Source: JAGVSR01 sp964589785 (lineage in GTDB: Bacteria > Pseudomonadota > Alphaproteobacteria > Rhizobiales > Hyphomicrobiaceae). From it: DNA of 64,000 nucleotides. The stretch lies in NCBI GenBank assembly GCA_964589785.1, contig CAZPUQ010000003.1, positions 248,001 through 312,000 of the forward strand. Direction: 5' to 3'. A program made the position numbers and the translations under genes. This document shows positions 42,047 through 51,005 of the stretch, piece after piece. Position 1 is the first letter of the stretch. Every line of letters starts with the position of its first letter. Below the pieces are notes generated by a model. That model saw nothing but the letters and a program-made list of their open reading frames with translations. It did not search any database and had not been told where the DNA came from.

Positions 42047-42300
42047 CTCTGTATTCTGTGGCGATTGTGCGGTCCCCGCCGGTGGGCCGCGGCCGGTGGC
42101 CACGCCGGTCCGGGTCCGGGGGTCCGGTCCAGGGGGCCGGGCCGCCGTGATAACCGGGCGCAGGCGCGAATGCACCCGCCTAGCCGTGATCTGCATCAGA
42201 ACCGGGGGGGCGCGAAAGGCCGGCGGGCAGCGGCGTCGCAGTGAGGCGAACGGCTTGCCATCGCCCGGCCCCCCCACTATACGGGGGCTTCCGCACGCGG

Positions 42301-42394
42301 GGAGACGTGGCCGAGAGGCTGAAGGCGGCGCTTTGCTAAAGCGTTATACGTGCCAAAACGCGTATCGAGGGTTCGAATCCCTCCGTCTCCGCCA
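42301..42394 (+). tRNA. tRNA-Ser(GCT)
   Basis: Class II tRNA with long variable arm: acceptor GGAGACG/CGTCTCC, anticodon arm GCGCT-TTGCTAA-AGCGT (anticodon GCT), variable arm through 42365, T-arm GAGGGTTCGAATCCCTC and encoded GCCA. It decodes AGC/AGU. Confidence 0.95.
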
Positions 42395-43057
42395 TAACTT
42401 ATTGATTATCCATGTTATTTTGTGTTTCTGAGGCAGGATTCGAACTCTGTCCGTAGTTGCTGCGGGTTACGCTCGCCTGGACTGTGCGACGGGTCGCAGA
42501 GACGCCTTGGGTGCCGGTTCCGCGGCGCTCGTCCGGCGAAAGTCTCCTATCGGGTTTTCGGTGGTACCGTTGGCGGCAGGTTGCGCGCGCAATCGGCTCC
42601 GTTGATGCACCCAGAAACGGCGGACGCGCCGTCGAGCACCGCAGCGCGTTGGAAGAGATCGACGAACCGAGGGCTCAGTCGAAGCCGAGCTGGCGGCGCT
42701 GATCGGGCCAGCGTCGCGGGAGCCGACCGGCGCGCAGGAGCTTGATCGCGCCGCGCCTGCGCAATGAGCCGCTGCAGGCTGCGGTCGTGTTTCCTTTGCG
42801 GCTCACTATTGAGCGCACCCTGGACGAGCAATGTCATCTCCATGCCGGTCCTCTTGAGCCGGGCCGGCACGGACAGCACGAGGGGTGTTCCGTCCGAAGG
42901 CGCCGGCAATCGCCGGATGTCGAGGTCGGGCGTCACGACAGCGGGCAGCGCTCCGGACCGGACAGATAAAGAGACTGAAAACCGCCGGATTCTAACTTAG
43001 AGTCTGGCACCGCTTCGAGGGGCAGGCTATCGCTGCGTCCTTCACGGCGGGCTGCCG
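42395..43057. other. region downstream of tRNA-Ser with recombinase remnant
   Basis: The 663 bp after the tRNA start with a markedly AT-rich segment (42395-42430, unlike the neighbouring DNA), then hold a decayed recombinase C-terminus (minus strand). No intact gene is seen. This is the usual look of an eroded integration site. Confidence 0.5.
42547..42936 (-). pseudogene. remnant of a large serine recombinase C-terminus
   Basis: The first 63 codons of this 129-codon frame carry LSVPARLKRTGMEMTLLV followed by RSLQRLIAQARR, a pattern I recognise from the C-terminal part of alphaproteobacterial site-specific recombinases (VPARLKR-GMEM-L--G ... L---IARA). After about 42748 the frame loses similarity, and the catalytic resolvase domain and zinc ribbon are missing. 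The position next to tRNA-Ser agrees with a lost integrative element. Frame-shifted or deleted; not functional. Confidence 0.45.
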
Positions 43058-43981
43058 CTAGTGCGCCGTCCAGCCGCCATCGACCGCGATGGCGGCGCCG
43101 GTGATCGAGACGGCGGCGTCGGACGCAAGGAACGCGCAGAGCGCGCCCACTTCGTCCGCCTTGGCAAAGCGTTTGTTCGGTTGCTGCGCAAGGAGGACGT
43201 CGCGGATGACCTGTTCGCGCCCGATGCCGTGCGCATTGGCTTGAGCGTCGATCTGGGCCTCCACAAGCGGCGTGTAGACATAACCCGGGCAGACGGCGTT
43301 GCAGGTCACGCCATGCTCGGCCACCTCGAGCGCCGTGACCTTGGTGAGGCCGACAACGCCATGCTTGGCGGCCACGTAGGCCGATTTGTACGGCGACCCG
43401 ACAAGGCCGTGCGCCGAGGCTATGTTGATGATCCGGCCCCAATGGTTGGCGAGCATGCCCGGCAGGGCGAGGCGGGTGGTGTGAAACGCGGCGCTCAAAT
43501 TGATTGCAATGACGGCATCCCATTTCGCCTGAGGGAAGTCCTGCAGCGGTGCCACATGCTGGATGCCGGCATTGTTGACGAGAATGTCCAAGGCGCCGAA
43601 TTCCGCGTGCGCCCGGCCGATCATTTCCCCGATCGCAGCCGGATTCGACATGTCCGCGCCAGCATATGCGACCGTCACGCCAAAATCCGAGGCAAGCTCG
43701 TCCTGTGCCCCGCGGATGGCACCGACGTCGCCGAACCCATTCAAGATGATCGCTGAGCCCGCTTCCGCGAGCGCGCGTGCGATGGCGAGACCGATGCCGC
43801 TCGTTGATCCGGTCACGAGAGTCACCTTGCCATGTAACGGCAGCCTGGCCGCGCCTTCGTGCTTCGACATGACGAGGCGCATGGCCGCTGCGCTCGTTGA
43901 TCCATGCCGCTTCGTCAATCGATTGCGCCGCTCTGCGCTCGTCGGGCGATCAGACGGAGACGAACCGGTACGTGCAGTCAT
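43058..43981 (-). CDS. bdhA: 3-hydroxybutyrate dehydrogenase
   Basis: A short-chain dehydrogenase with VTGSTSGIGLAIA as NAD-binding motif, NNAGIQHVAPLQDFP, the NIASAHGLVGSPYKSAYVAAKHG active-site stretch (Ser, Tyr, Lys) and CPGYVYTPLV, which together are diagnostic of D-3-hydroxybutyrate dehydrogenase. It oxidises 3-hydroxybutyrate from PHB to acetoacetate. The ATG at 43981 has an ideal AAGGAGG at six bases, giving about 50 extra N-terminal residues before the Rossmann fold (307 aa); starts at 43882 or 43870 would give the usual length but lack ribosome sites. It overlaps the upstream gene by 32 bp. Confidence 0.9.
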   Translation of the reverse strand: MTARTGSSPSDRPTSAERRNRLTKRHGSTSAAAMRLVMSKHEGAARLPLHGKVTLVTGSTSGIGLAIARALAEAGSAIILNGFGDVGAIRGAQDELASDFGVTVAYAGADMSNPAAIGEMIGRAHAEFGALDILVNNAGIQHVAPLQDFPQAKWDAVIAINLSAAFHTTRLALPGMLANHWGRIINIASAHGLVGSPYKSAYVAAKHGVVGLTKVTALEVAEHGVTCNAVCPGYVYTPLVEAQIDAQANAHGIGREQVIRDVLLAQQPNKRFAKADEVGALCAFLASDAAVSITGAAIAVDGGWTAH

Positions 43982-45002
43982 AACGCCCTCCTTCGCCAAG
44001 CTCCTTCAACTCCGTTTCTACCCGGCAATCGACGCCCATCTCTTCCGCGATGCCTTCAAAGAAGGGTGTCAGCTCGGGCCAGGTCAAATGCTGCTCGATA
44101 TCTAGCTTCTTTGCGATGCGGTCATATCGGGAGGTGCCGAAGACGCGGATCGCCGTATCTTCCGGCAGGTACTCGAATACGTGGAAGCTATACTCCGGAG
44201 AGGCGGAGTGCACGGCCGTGATGAAGATCATCGCAAGCGCCCGGCAATCGCGGGGAACGTCGAGGCCGGTTTCGAGGGCTTCCCTCGTCTTGAGCCTGCC
44301 GAGCTCGCGGAAGACGCCGCGCGAAAGCGGATCGACCTCATTCCAGCCGAAGCGCTGCCCGGCGTGCTTCAGCATGAGGCCGTAGAATGCGGCCGTCACC
44401 TGGGAAAGCCGCACCGTCATCTCCTCGGCGCTCTTGGGGAACGACTTATCGACCAGGTACGCCTTCGCTTCCTCGTCGGGATATAAATCGCCGGCGCGCA
44501 GGCCCTGGATCTCGCTGTAGATCCGGCGCCCCGTGATCGCCATGACGGCGGCGGAGAATTCATGCACTCTCGACGTGAGCCGTCTGATCGTGCCCGCCTG
44601 CTGCCTGAGGAGCGCCTGCGCCACGAGCGGCTCGCATGACAGCAGGTCTCGAAAGGCAGCGGAGGGCATGGCGGCGATGAGGCATGCCGTCTGGGCCTCG
44701 ACCCTGGCGCTGCGGGGTCCACCGTCGATTGCGGGTAGCTCGCCAAAGGTGTCTCCCGGACCGAGGTCGCGGAAGCTCACGACTTGCCCGGAATGCGCGT
44801 AGAGAAGCACGCGCGCAGCGCCCTCGACGATAAAGAAGACCTCGTCGGAGGGGTCGAGATATTCGAGAATGGCTTGGCCGGGCTCATAGCGGCGCCACGA
44901 GCACTGCCGCTCTATCTGCTCCAGCGATCGTGCATCAAGCCCAGCGAGGAGAGTGAGGCCCTCCAGCGAAGGGCGAGACTGGACCGTCTCGGGCTGCGCC
45001 AT
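43950..45002 (-). CDS. cyclic-nucleotide-binding protein with unrecognised C-terminal domain
   Basis: A 350-residue protein. Residues about 15-135 are a cNMP-binding (Crp-type) beta-roll, with FIVEGAARVLLYA, DLGPGDTFGELPAIDGGPRSARVEAQ (the phosphate-binding cassette) and the following C-helix. No helix-turn-helix follows. The last 190 residues include YLVDKSFPKSAEEMTVRLSQ, EYSFHVFEYLP and a tail LGEGGRYDCTYRF that faintly recalls L-2-amino-thiazoline-carboxylate hydrolases; I do not assign it. GGGAGG precedes the ATG. It overlaps bdhA, so both are translated together. Confidence 0.7.
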   Translation of the reverse strand: MAQPETVQSRPSLEGLTLLAGLDARSLEQIERQCSWRRYEPGQAILEYLDPSDEVFFIVEGAARVLLYAHSGQVVSFRDLGPGDTFGELPAIDGGPRSARVEAQTACLIAAMPSAAFRDLLSCEPLVAQALLRQQAGTIRRLTSRVHEFSAAVMAITGRRIYSEIQGLRAGDLYPDEEAKAYLVDKSFPKSAEEMTVRLSQVTAAFYGLMLKHAGQRFGWNEVDPLSRGVFRELGRLKTREALETGLDVPRDCRALAMIFITAVHSASPEYSFHVFEYLPEDTAIRVFGTSRYDRIAKKLDIEQHLTWPELTPFFEGIAEEMGVDCRVETELKELGEGGRYDCTYRFVSV

Positions 45003-45137
45003 GGCCGCCTCCCGCGGCCCCCGTCACAGGTACTATAATACACGTCGGGACCAAGTACCATGTCGAACTAGGCGCGCCGTTCCCTGTCCGATGGCCTTGG
45101 GAGGTTACGCCCGGCGGTCTCCATGGTGCCGGGCTGC

Positions 45138-46157
45138 TCAGAGGAAGCGGGCCTCGATGTCGGCCGACGACTGCTTCCCGATCTTGTCGAAATGCAGCCT
45201 GAGGAATTCTTCGCCGCGGTGGCGCCCGAGCTCAAAGAGCCAGACCAGGAATTCCCATTCGACATTGAGCTTGCTTGAAACGCCGAGGCTGCGCATTTCG
45301 GCTTCGGCGTCGATACAGTGCATAAAGATCTTCTTGAGGCGCCCTGCATCGTCAAAGCCTTTGTCTATCAGGCGTCCAACGAAGGCAATGGCCCGCATTT
45401 CGCGCATCAGGCTGGAATTGAAACTCACAGAGTTGATGCGGTCGAGGATGGCTTGGGCGGATCGCGGCACCTCCTCGATCGTGATCGGATTGATGACAAC
45501 CAGGATCACATCGCGCGATTGGCAATTGTAAATGACAGGAAAGATCGGCGGATTGCCCATGTATCCGCCATCCCAATAATGCTCGCCGTCAATCTGGACG
45601 GCCTGAAAGACGGAAGGTAGGCAGGCGGACGCCAACACGACATCGGCGGAGGCCTCGTTGCGCTCGAAAACGCGCAGCCGATTGGTCTTCACGTTCGTGG
45701 CGCAAATGAAGAGTTTGACCTTGTCGGTCTGGCGCAAGCTCGCAAAGTCGATCTGCTGCTTCAGGATCTCGCGCAGAGGATGATAGTTCATCGGATTCCA
45801 CTGGTAGGGCGACCACATGCGCGAGAACGCATCCATCATGTTCCAACCGGGCGAGAAGTCGAGGCTCCCGGGCCGCACCATCCAATCCATCCAGGATGAC
45901 CGCATCGCGGAGAAGGCGCCCGCATTGGACACCGCCTTCCAGAAGCCTCGCAGCGCAATGCGCGCCTCGGCATTGCCGCCGTGCGCGAGCCCCGAGGCGA
46001 GCACGGCCGCGTTCATGGCCCCGGCACTGGTTCCCACGACGCCCTCGATCGCAATTCTCTCATCCTCAAGCAGGCGGTCGAGAACGCCCCAGGCGAACGC
46101 GCCGTGTGAGCCGCCACCTTGCAGGGCGAGGTTGACGACCTTTTTTTCTCTCTCCAA
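45138..46157 (-). CDS. patatin-like phospholipase
   Basis: A 339-residue patatin-fold lipase/acyl hydrolase. The oxyanion loop GGGSHGA (14-20), nucleophile elbow GTSAG (S44) and catalytic aspartate in DGGY (D196) are all present. It starts with TTG (46157), because no ATG precedes the GGGSHG loop. Patatin genes next to bdhA are common in rhizobia and suggest a role at PHB granules or in lipid turnover; that is context, not proof. It is 135 bp upstream of the cNMP-binding gene, same strand. Confidence 0.88.
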   Translation of the reverse strand: MEREKKVVNLALQGGGSHGAFAWGVLDRLLEDERIAIEGVVGTSAGAMNAAVLASGLAHGGNAEARIALRGFWKAVSNAGAFSAMRSSWMDWMVRPGSLDFSPGWNMMDAFSRMWSPYQWNPMNYHPLREILKQQIDFASLRQTDKVKLFICATNVKTNRLRVFERNEASADVVLASACLPSVFQAVQIDGEHYWDGGYMGNPPIFPVIYNCQSRDVILVVINPITIEEVPRSAQAILDRINSVSFNSSLMREMRAIAFVGRLIDKGFDDAGRLKKIFMHCIDAEAEMRSLGVSSKLNVEWEFLVWLFELGRHRGEEFLRLHFDKIGKQSSADIEARFL

Positions 46158-46538
46158 CCTCGCACCGCCTCGAAAGATCTTGCGCGTCCGTTCTCATTCA
46201 AGGACATCTGCCTCCGGAGAGGCAACAGGCACCTGCAGCCTTCGTCAATCTCTGCCCCCTCTGCGGCACGAGGCGCTTGCCCACTCAGGCGCCGGTGCGT
46301 CGCCTGGATCGGCCGCGCCCGAACACGCCTGAGCATGCCCCGGAGAGGTGCGGGCCCCATCCCTTCCGCTGTGTGCCGGCCGGCGCGATGGGATTGAAGG
46401 ACGGCAGCCCTGTCAGCGGACTACAAACAACTTTTTTCCTCGCGGGGCTAAGACCGCCATGGTAAGAACGAACTCTGATTTCTGAAAGATTTTCCCCATT
46501 TGAATATCGCCAGTGGCTGTCCCGAGAGGGGTATGCTG
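46158..46538. other. divergent intergenic region patatin / histidine kinase
   Basis: A 381-bp gap between divergent genes with no supported reading frame. It holds ribosome site GAGAGGG just before the kinase start. Sequence around 46425-46445 has a TTTTTT run after ACAAACAAC, and is a candidate promoter or upstream element. No clear operator seen. Confidence 0.5.
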
Positions 46539-49163
46539 ATGAGCGGCAATCTTCACTGGAACATTCTCGGCCTGCGCCGGCACAACGTCCCCTCTTCGCC
46601 CTCCAAGTCCGAAAGCCTGGATTCCGCGGAAGGATTGAGTGCAACGCACGCGCGGCTGCAGCACATGCTCGCCGCCAGTCCGGCCGTCATCTACACCACG
46701 ATGGCGACGGGTGACTTTGCCTGCACCTTCGTCAGCGACAATCTCCGGACGATCTTCGGCTATGCGCCGGAGGAAATGACCACTGATCCCAAGCACTGGC
46801 CCGCCAATCTGCATCCGCTGGATGCGGCCGTGGTCTTCGATAAGATGTGGGAGCTCATCGAGCGCGGCGGAGGCACCGTCGAGTATCGCTTCCGGCACCG
46901 GGATGGTCACTACATCTGGGTCCAGGACAGCTTCAAGGTCATGTACGACGATGATCGCCGGCCGCTGGAACTCGTGGGCGCCTGGGCCGACATTTCCGAA
47001 CGCAAGCTTGCGCAGGAAGCGCTCCAGAAGGCCTACGACGAGCTGGAGCGGCGGGTCGAGCAGCGCACCAGCGAACTCAAGACCGGACGCCAGCGGCTCG
47101 AATATGTTCTCTCTGTCAGTCCCGCCATCACGTATGCCACCAAAGCCTCGGGCGACTTCGGGTGTACGTTCGCCAGCGAAAGCTCGCGGCAAATTATGGG
47201 TTACACCGCGCAGGAGGTGCTTGCCGATCCGAATTTCTGGATTTCCCGACTGCATCCGCAAGACGCCAATTCCGTGATGACGGATTTCTCGCGTCTCATT
47301 GCGCAAGGCGGGGGCAACCTCGAATACCGATTCCGCCACCGCGAAGGCCACTACCGCTGGTTCCAGGATACCTTCCGGGTCCTGCATGACGAGGCGGGCC
47401 AGCCATCCGAGATCGTAGGATCGTGGGCCGACATCACCCATCGCAAACTGGCGGAGGCCGCCCGGGAGCTCTACTCGGCAAGCCTCGAGCGCCAGCAGCC
47501 TGTCTCGCTCAGCAAGCTCGACAGCATTCTCGAACAAGGACGGGAGGTGCTGCACCTCGACCGCATCAGCATCCTGCGCGTCGACACCGAGCACAAGTGG
47601 CTGCAGGCCATCGCGACGACGGCCAACGACGAGCCGCTTGAATCGATCCGCCTTCCAGTCGGGCCCGAAGGTGGAGGGCTGTCCCGGTGCTATCTGACGA
47701 AAGAGTCCGTCGTCTGGGACGGTTTGGCACCTGTGCCCGAGGAGCTGCGCCTGCACCCGCCTTACGATCAGATCAAGGCCTTGCGGTCGCGGGTCTTCGC
47801 CATCCTGCCCCTCATCATTCAGGATCAGGCGATCGGGGTTCTGGCGGCCGATCGGAAGATCAAGCGCGCGCCCGTCGAGCCGGCGACCCTGGAGGCGCTC
47901 CAGGGCTTGGCGACGCAAGCGGCACTCGCTCTGGAGCATGCCCGGCTCTATGCGGCGGCGCAGCCGGTACTCAGCCGATCCCTGCATCTGTCGGTCGTCT
48001 ATCCGGCCTTTGCGCGGGCGGTCAGGGCGCTGCTACCCTACAATCGCATCGGCGTCATCGTTCCGGAAGGCGATCAGCTGCTCATGGCGCTGTCGGTCGC
48101 CGACCCGCCGCTCGCCTCGTGGGAGGGCCAGTCGTGGCCACAGGCCGAGGGCACGGCCGTCGACTGGGTCTTGAAGAACAGGCGGCCCATCGTCGTGCGC
48201 GATCTGGCGGCGGAGCAGAGGTTCTCGGACTTCGCATTCGCGGCCCAGGAAGGGATCAGGGCCAGCCTGCTGGTGCCCCTCCTCGTCGGTGGGCAGGCAG
48301 TCGGCGCCTTCTTCCTCGACAGCCTGACGCTTGGCGCTTACACCGACCGGGATATCGAGCTCGTCGATCCCGTGGCCCAGCAGCTTGCACTAGCTATCGA
48401 CAATACGCGCCTGTTCCAGGAGGCCGAGGCGAAGGGTCGCCAGCTCGAGGTCGCCAATGCGCACAAGTCCCAGTTCCTGGCTCATGTGAGCCACGAGTTG
48501 AGGACCCCGCTCAACGCGATCCTCGGCTACACCGAGCTGATCCTGGACAACGTCTATGGCGAGGTACCGGAGCAGGTCCGCAGCACCCTGACGCGCGTAG
48601 AGAAGAACGGACGCCATCTCCTGGCCCTCATCAACGACGTGCTTGATCTTGCCAAGATCGAGGCGGGCTCTCTTAAGCTGACCCATATCGACTACTCCTT
48701 GAACGATGTCGTGCAGGCCGCTGTCAGCGCTGTCGAACCCGCGGTGGCAGAGAAGAAGCTGAGCCTCAAGGTCTCGATTCCGCCGGATCTGCCGCGCTCC
48801 AAGGGCGATGAGCGGAGGATCATGCAGGTCGTCCTGAATCTGCTTGGCAACGCGGTCAAGTTTACCGACGCCGGCAAGGTGCTCTTGAAGGTCGCAGCCG
48901 ACAACGGCGTCTTTCATGTCTCCGTGACCGACACGGGTCCGGGAATCTCCGAAGGCGAGCAGGAGAAGATTTTCGAGGAGTTCCATCAGGCCGAAAGTGT
49001 GCGCACATCGCGGAAGGGCGGCGCGGGATTGGGCCTGCCGATCTCCAAGCGCATTGTCGAGCTGCATGGGGGGCGCATGGGGGTCGAGTCGAGCCCCAGA
49101 AGCGGGTCGACGTTCTGGTTCATGATTCCCATCCGGGCCGACGAGCGCGGAGAGGGGACATGA
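46539..49163 (+). CDS. PAS-PAS-GAF-GAF sensor histidine kinase
   Basis: An 874-residue soluble kinase without membrane segments. In order: two similar PAS/PAC domains (about 40-165 and 175-300, each ending ADIxxRKLA-like), two GAF domains (about 315-470 and 485-625), HisKA with the phospho-acceptor H652 in VSHELRTPLNAILGY, and HATPase_c with DTGPGISEGEQEKIFEEFHQ and GGAGLGLPISKR. The two PAS domains are clearly duplicated. The ATG at 46539 is eight bases after GAGAGGG; ATG 46533 is too close. The stop overlaps the receiver gene. Confidence 0.92.
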   Translation: MSGNLHWNILGLRRHNVPSSPSKSESLDSAEGLSATHARLQHMLAASPAVIYTTMATGDFACTFVSDNLRTIFGYAPEEMTTDPKHWPANLHPLDAAVVFDKMWELIERGGGTVEYRFRHRDGHYIWVQDSFKVMYDDDRRPLELVGAWADISERKLAQEALQKAYDELERRVEQRTSELKTGRQRLEYVLSVSPAITYATKASGDFGCTFASESSRQIMGYTAQEVLADPNFWISRLHPQDANSVMTDFSRLIAQGGGNLEYRFRHREGHYRWFQDTFRVLHDEAGQPSEIVGSWADITHRKLAEAARELYSASLERQQPVSLSKLDSILEQGREVLHLDRISILRVDTEHKWLQAIATTANDEPLESIRLPVGPEGGGLSRCYLTKESVVWDGLAPVPEELRLHPPYDQIKALRSRVFAILPLIIQDQAIGVLAADRKIKRAPVEPATLEALQGLATQAALALEHARLYAAAQPVLSRSLHLSVVYPAFARAVRALLPYNRIGVIVPEGDQLLMALSVADPPLASWEGQSWPQAEGTAVDWVLKNRRPIVVRDLAAEQRFSDFAFAAQEGIRASLLVPLLVGGQAVGAFFLDSLTLGAYTDRDIELVDPVAQQLALAIDNTRLFQEAEAKGRQLEVANAHKSQFLAHVSHELRTPLNAILGYTELILDNVYGEVPEQVRSTLTRVEKNGRHLLALINDVLDLAKIEAGSLKLTHIDYSLNDVVQAAVSAVEPAVAEKKLSLKVSIPPDLPRSKGDERRIMQVVLNLLGNAVKFTDAGKVLLKVAADNGVFHVSVTDTGPGISEGEQEKIFEEFHQAESVRTSRKGGAGLGLPISKRIVELHGGRMGVESSPRSGSTFWFMIPIRADERGEGT

Positions 49164-49588
49164 GCAAGCTCATCCTGGTCGTGGAGGACCACGAGGACAA
49201 CCGGCGCATCGTGCGCGACCTCCTGACGAGCGCCGGCTACGACCTGATAGAGGCCGTGACGGGCACGCAAGGCGTCGCGATGGCCAAGGCGCATCGCCCC
49301 GATCTCATCCTGATGGACATCCAGCTTCCCGAGATCGATGGCTACGAGGCGACCCGGAGGATCAAGGCCGATCCGATCCTGCAGCCGGTCCCGATTATCG
49401 CTGTCACCTCGTTTGCGCTGAGCGGCGACGACGCGCAGGCCTACCGGGCCGGCTGTGCGGCGTATGTGACGAAGCCCTTCAGTCCGCGCCAGCTGCTGGC
49501 GACGATCCGCGAACAGCTGGCGTCGGCTGACGCAAAAAATGCAAGAGGAGACTGCAGTGAGGACGCCAGCCTGCATCCTCATCGCTGA
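49160..49588 (+). CDS. single-domain response regulator (DivK-like)
   Basis: A 142-residue receiver: acidic pocket VVEDHEDN (D10 area), phospho-acceptor D53 in LILMDIQLPEIDGYEA, conserved threonine/serine in AVTSFA and lysine in YVTKPFS. No output domain, as in DivK/CheY-type relays. ATGA overlap with the kinase indicates co-translation. It overlaps the next gene by 32 bp. Probably passes phosphate from the hybrid-less kinase onward. Confidence 0.9.
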   Translation: MSKLILVVEDHEDNRRIVRDLLTSAGYDLIEAVTGTQGVAMAKAHRPDLILMDIQLPEIDGYEATRRIKADPILQPVPIIAVTSFALSGDDAQAYRAGCAAYVTKPFSPRQLLATIREQLASADAKNARGDCSEDASLHPHR

Positions 49589-50672
49589 CGACAACCCGGA
49601 CAACATCGAGATATTCCGGACGCGTCTCGCGGTCCATGGGTACGAGATCATTACGGCCGTCGATGGGGAGGATGCGCTCGCGGTGGCGCGGCGGGAGCAG
49701 CCGGATCTGATCCTTCTCGACGTCATGATGCCCAAGATGGATGGCGTGGATGTGTGCCGGTTGCTGAAGTCGGATCCCTCGCTGCCCTTTACGCCGATCG
49801 TCATGCTGACCGCGAAATCAGGCGCGCAGGACGTCGTGACCGCCCTCGATGCCGGCGCCGACGAGTACCTGACCAAGCCTGTGGATCACGGGGCGCTGGT
49901 CGCGCGCGTGAAATCCATGCTGCGCATCAAGGCGCTGACCGACACGGTGCGCGAGCAGAGCGCAAAGCTAACCGAGTGGAACGCAACGCTCGAGCGCCGG
50001 GTCGCCGAGCAGGTCGTCCAGCTCGAGACACTTCAGCGACTGAAGCGCTTCTTCTCGCCGCAACTGGCGGATGCCATTCTGGCCGGTGGAGCCGCCGATC
50101 CCCTCGCCACGCACCGGCGCGAGGTCGTCGTGGTGTTTCTCGATCTGAGGGGCTTCACCGCCTTTGCGGAGACCGCGGAGCCCGAGGAGGTCATGGGGGT
50201 CCTGCGCGAATACCACGCGGGCATGGGCAGGATCATCTACGAGTACGAGGGGACACTCGAGCGCTTCACCGGCGACGGCATGATGATCTTTTTCAATGAT
50301 CCGGTCGTCATTCCCAACCCGACGGAGCGAGCCGTTCACATGGCCCTGGCCATGCGTGAGCGCGTGGCGTTCCTGACCGAGACCTGGCGCAGGCACGAGC
50401 ATGATCTTGCACTCGGAATCGGCATCGCCAAGGGCTACGCGACGATCGGTGCGATCGGCTTCGAGGGCCGCATGGACTACGGCGCGATCGGGACGGTTAC
50501 GAATCTCGCCGCCCGCCTGTGTAGCGAAGCCGAGGGTGGACAGATCCTGATCAACCGTAAGGCCCTGAGCGACGCCGAGCATCTGGTCGAGGCCGAGCCG
50601 GTCGGCGAGCTGACCTTGAAGGGCTTCGCCCGACCCGTCTCTGCCTTCAGCATCCTGGCGCTGAGGCGTTAA
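49557..50672 (+). CDS. receiver-class III adenylate/guanylate cyclase
   Basis: A 371-residue protein: receiver domain (about 6-122; D55 in LILLDVMMPKMDGV, K in YLTKPV), a coiled linker (EQSAKLTEWNATLERRVAEQVVQL), then a class III cyclase. Both metal aspartates (D196 in VFLDLRGFTAF, D240 in FTGDGMM) and the transition-state NLAAR (N316, R320) are present, with D307 before GAIG; the base-specifying lysine position is arginine (ERFTGDG). It should make cAMP or cGMP under phosphorelay control. GTG at 49557 follows AGAGGAG; an ATG at 49539 lacks a ribosome site. Confidence 0.88.
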   Translation: MRTPACILIADDNPDNIEIFRTRLAVHGYEIITAVDGEDALAVARREQPDLILLDVMMPKMDGVDVCRLLKSDPSLPFTPIVMLTAKSGAQDVVTALDAGADEYLTKPVDHGALVARVKSMLRIKALTDTVREQSAKLTEWNATLERRVAEQVVQLETLQRLKRFFSPQLADAILAGGAADPLATHRREVVVVFLDLRGFTAFAETAEPEEVMGVLREYHAGMGRIIYEYEGTLERFTGDGMMIFFNDPVVIPNPTERAVHMALAMRERVAFLTETWRRHEHDLALGIGIAKGYATIGAIGFEGRMDYGAIGTVTNLAARLCSEAEGGQILINRKALSDAEHLVEAEPVGELTLKGFARPVSAFSILALRR

Positions 50673-50738
50673 ACGGGTTTCTCCCAGCGATGCACGACGA
50701 GAGACGAACGCGGCGACCGGGCTGAGGCTGCGGCGCGT

Positions 50739-51005
50739 TTGGTGTCGATCCTGCGTCAGTTCAAGACCGGCCGTGGCGAACACAGCGTCATCGGCACGCT
50801 CTATCCTTTGCGTGAACTGATCAGGCCCGAAGATCTCGATGAGTTGTTGGACGCATCCGGCGAGCTTCTGCCTGAGCATGGCAGGGACTCCGTCGAGCTC
50901 GAACATCTTTTCAAAGACTGGATGATCGAACGGCTCGCGGCGCCCGCGCCGATCGAACCGTCGCACCTGCTGCGCTGGCTACGTTCGATCAAGCCGCATC
51001 AAAGC
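50739..51005 (+). pseudogene. truncated gene fragment, plus strand
   Basis: Translation from 50739 reads like real protein: LVSILRQFKTGRGEHSVIGT, LYPLRELIRPEDLDELLDAS and HLFKDWMIERLAAP, with an acidic/hydrophobic balance unlike the antisense frames. No ATG or ribosome site precedes it and after about 51005 it runs antisense into a minus-strand gene. I do not recognise the family. Probably a decayed fragment; it starts right after the cyclase stop. Confidence 0.35.

Noticed and set aside
46158..46538. General stress (EcfG-type GGAAC...CGTT) promoter before the sensor kinase.
   Set aside because: I could not find both elements at the proper spacing.
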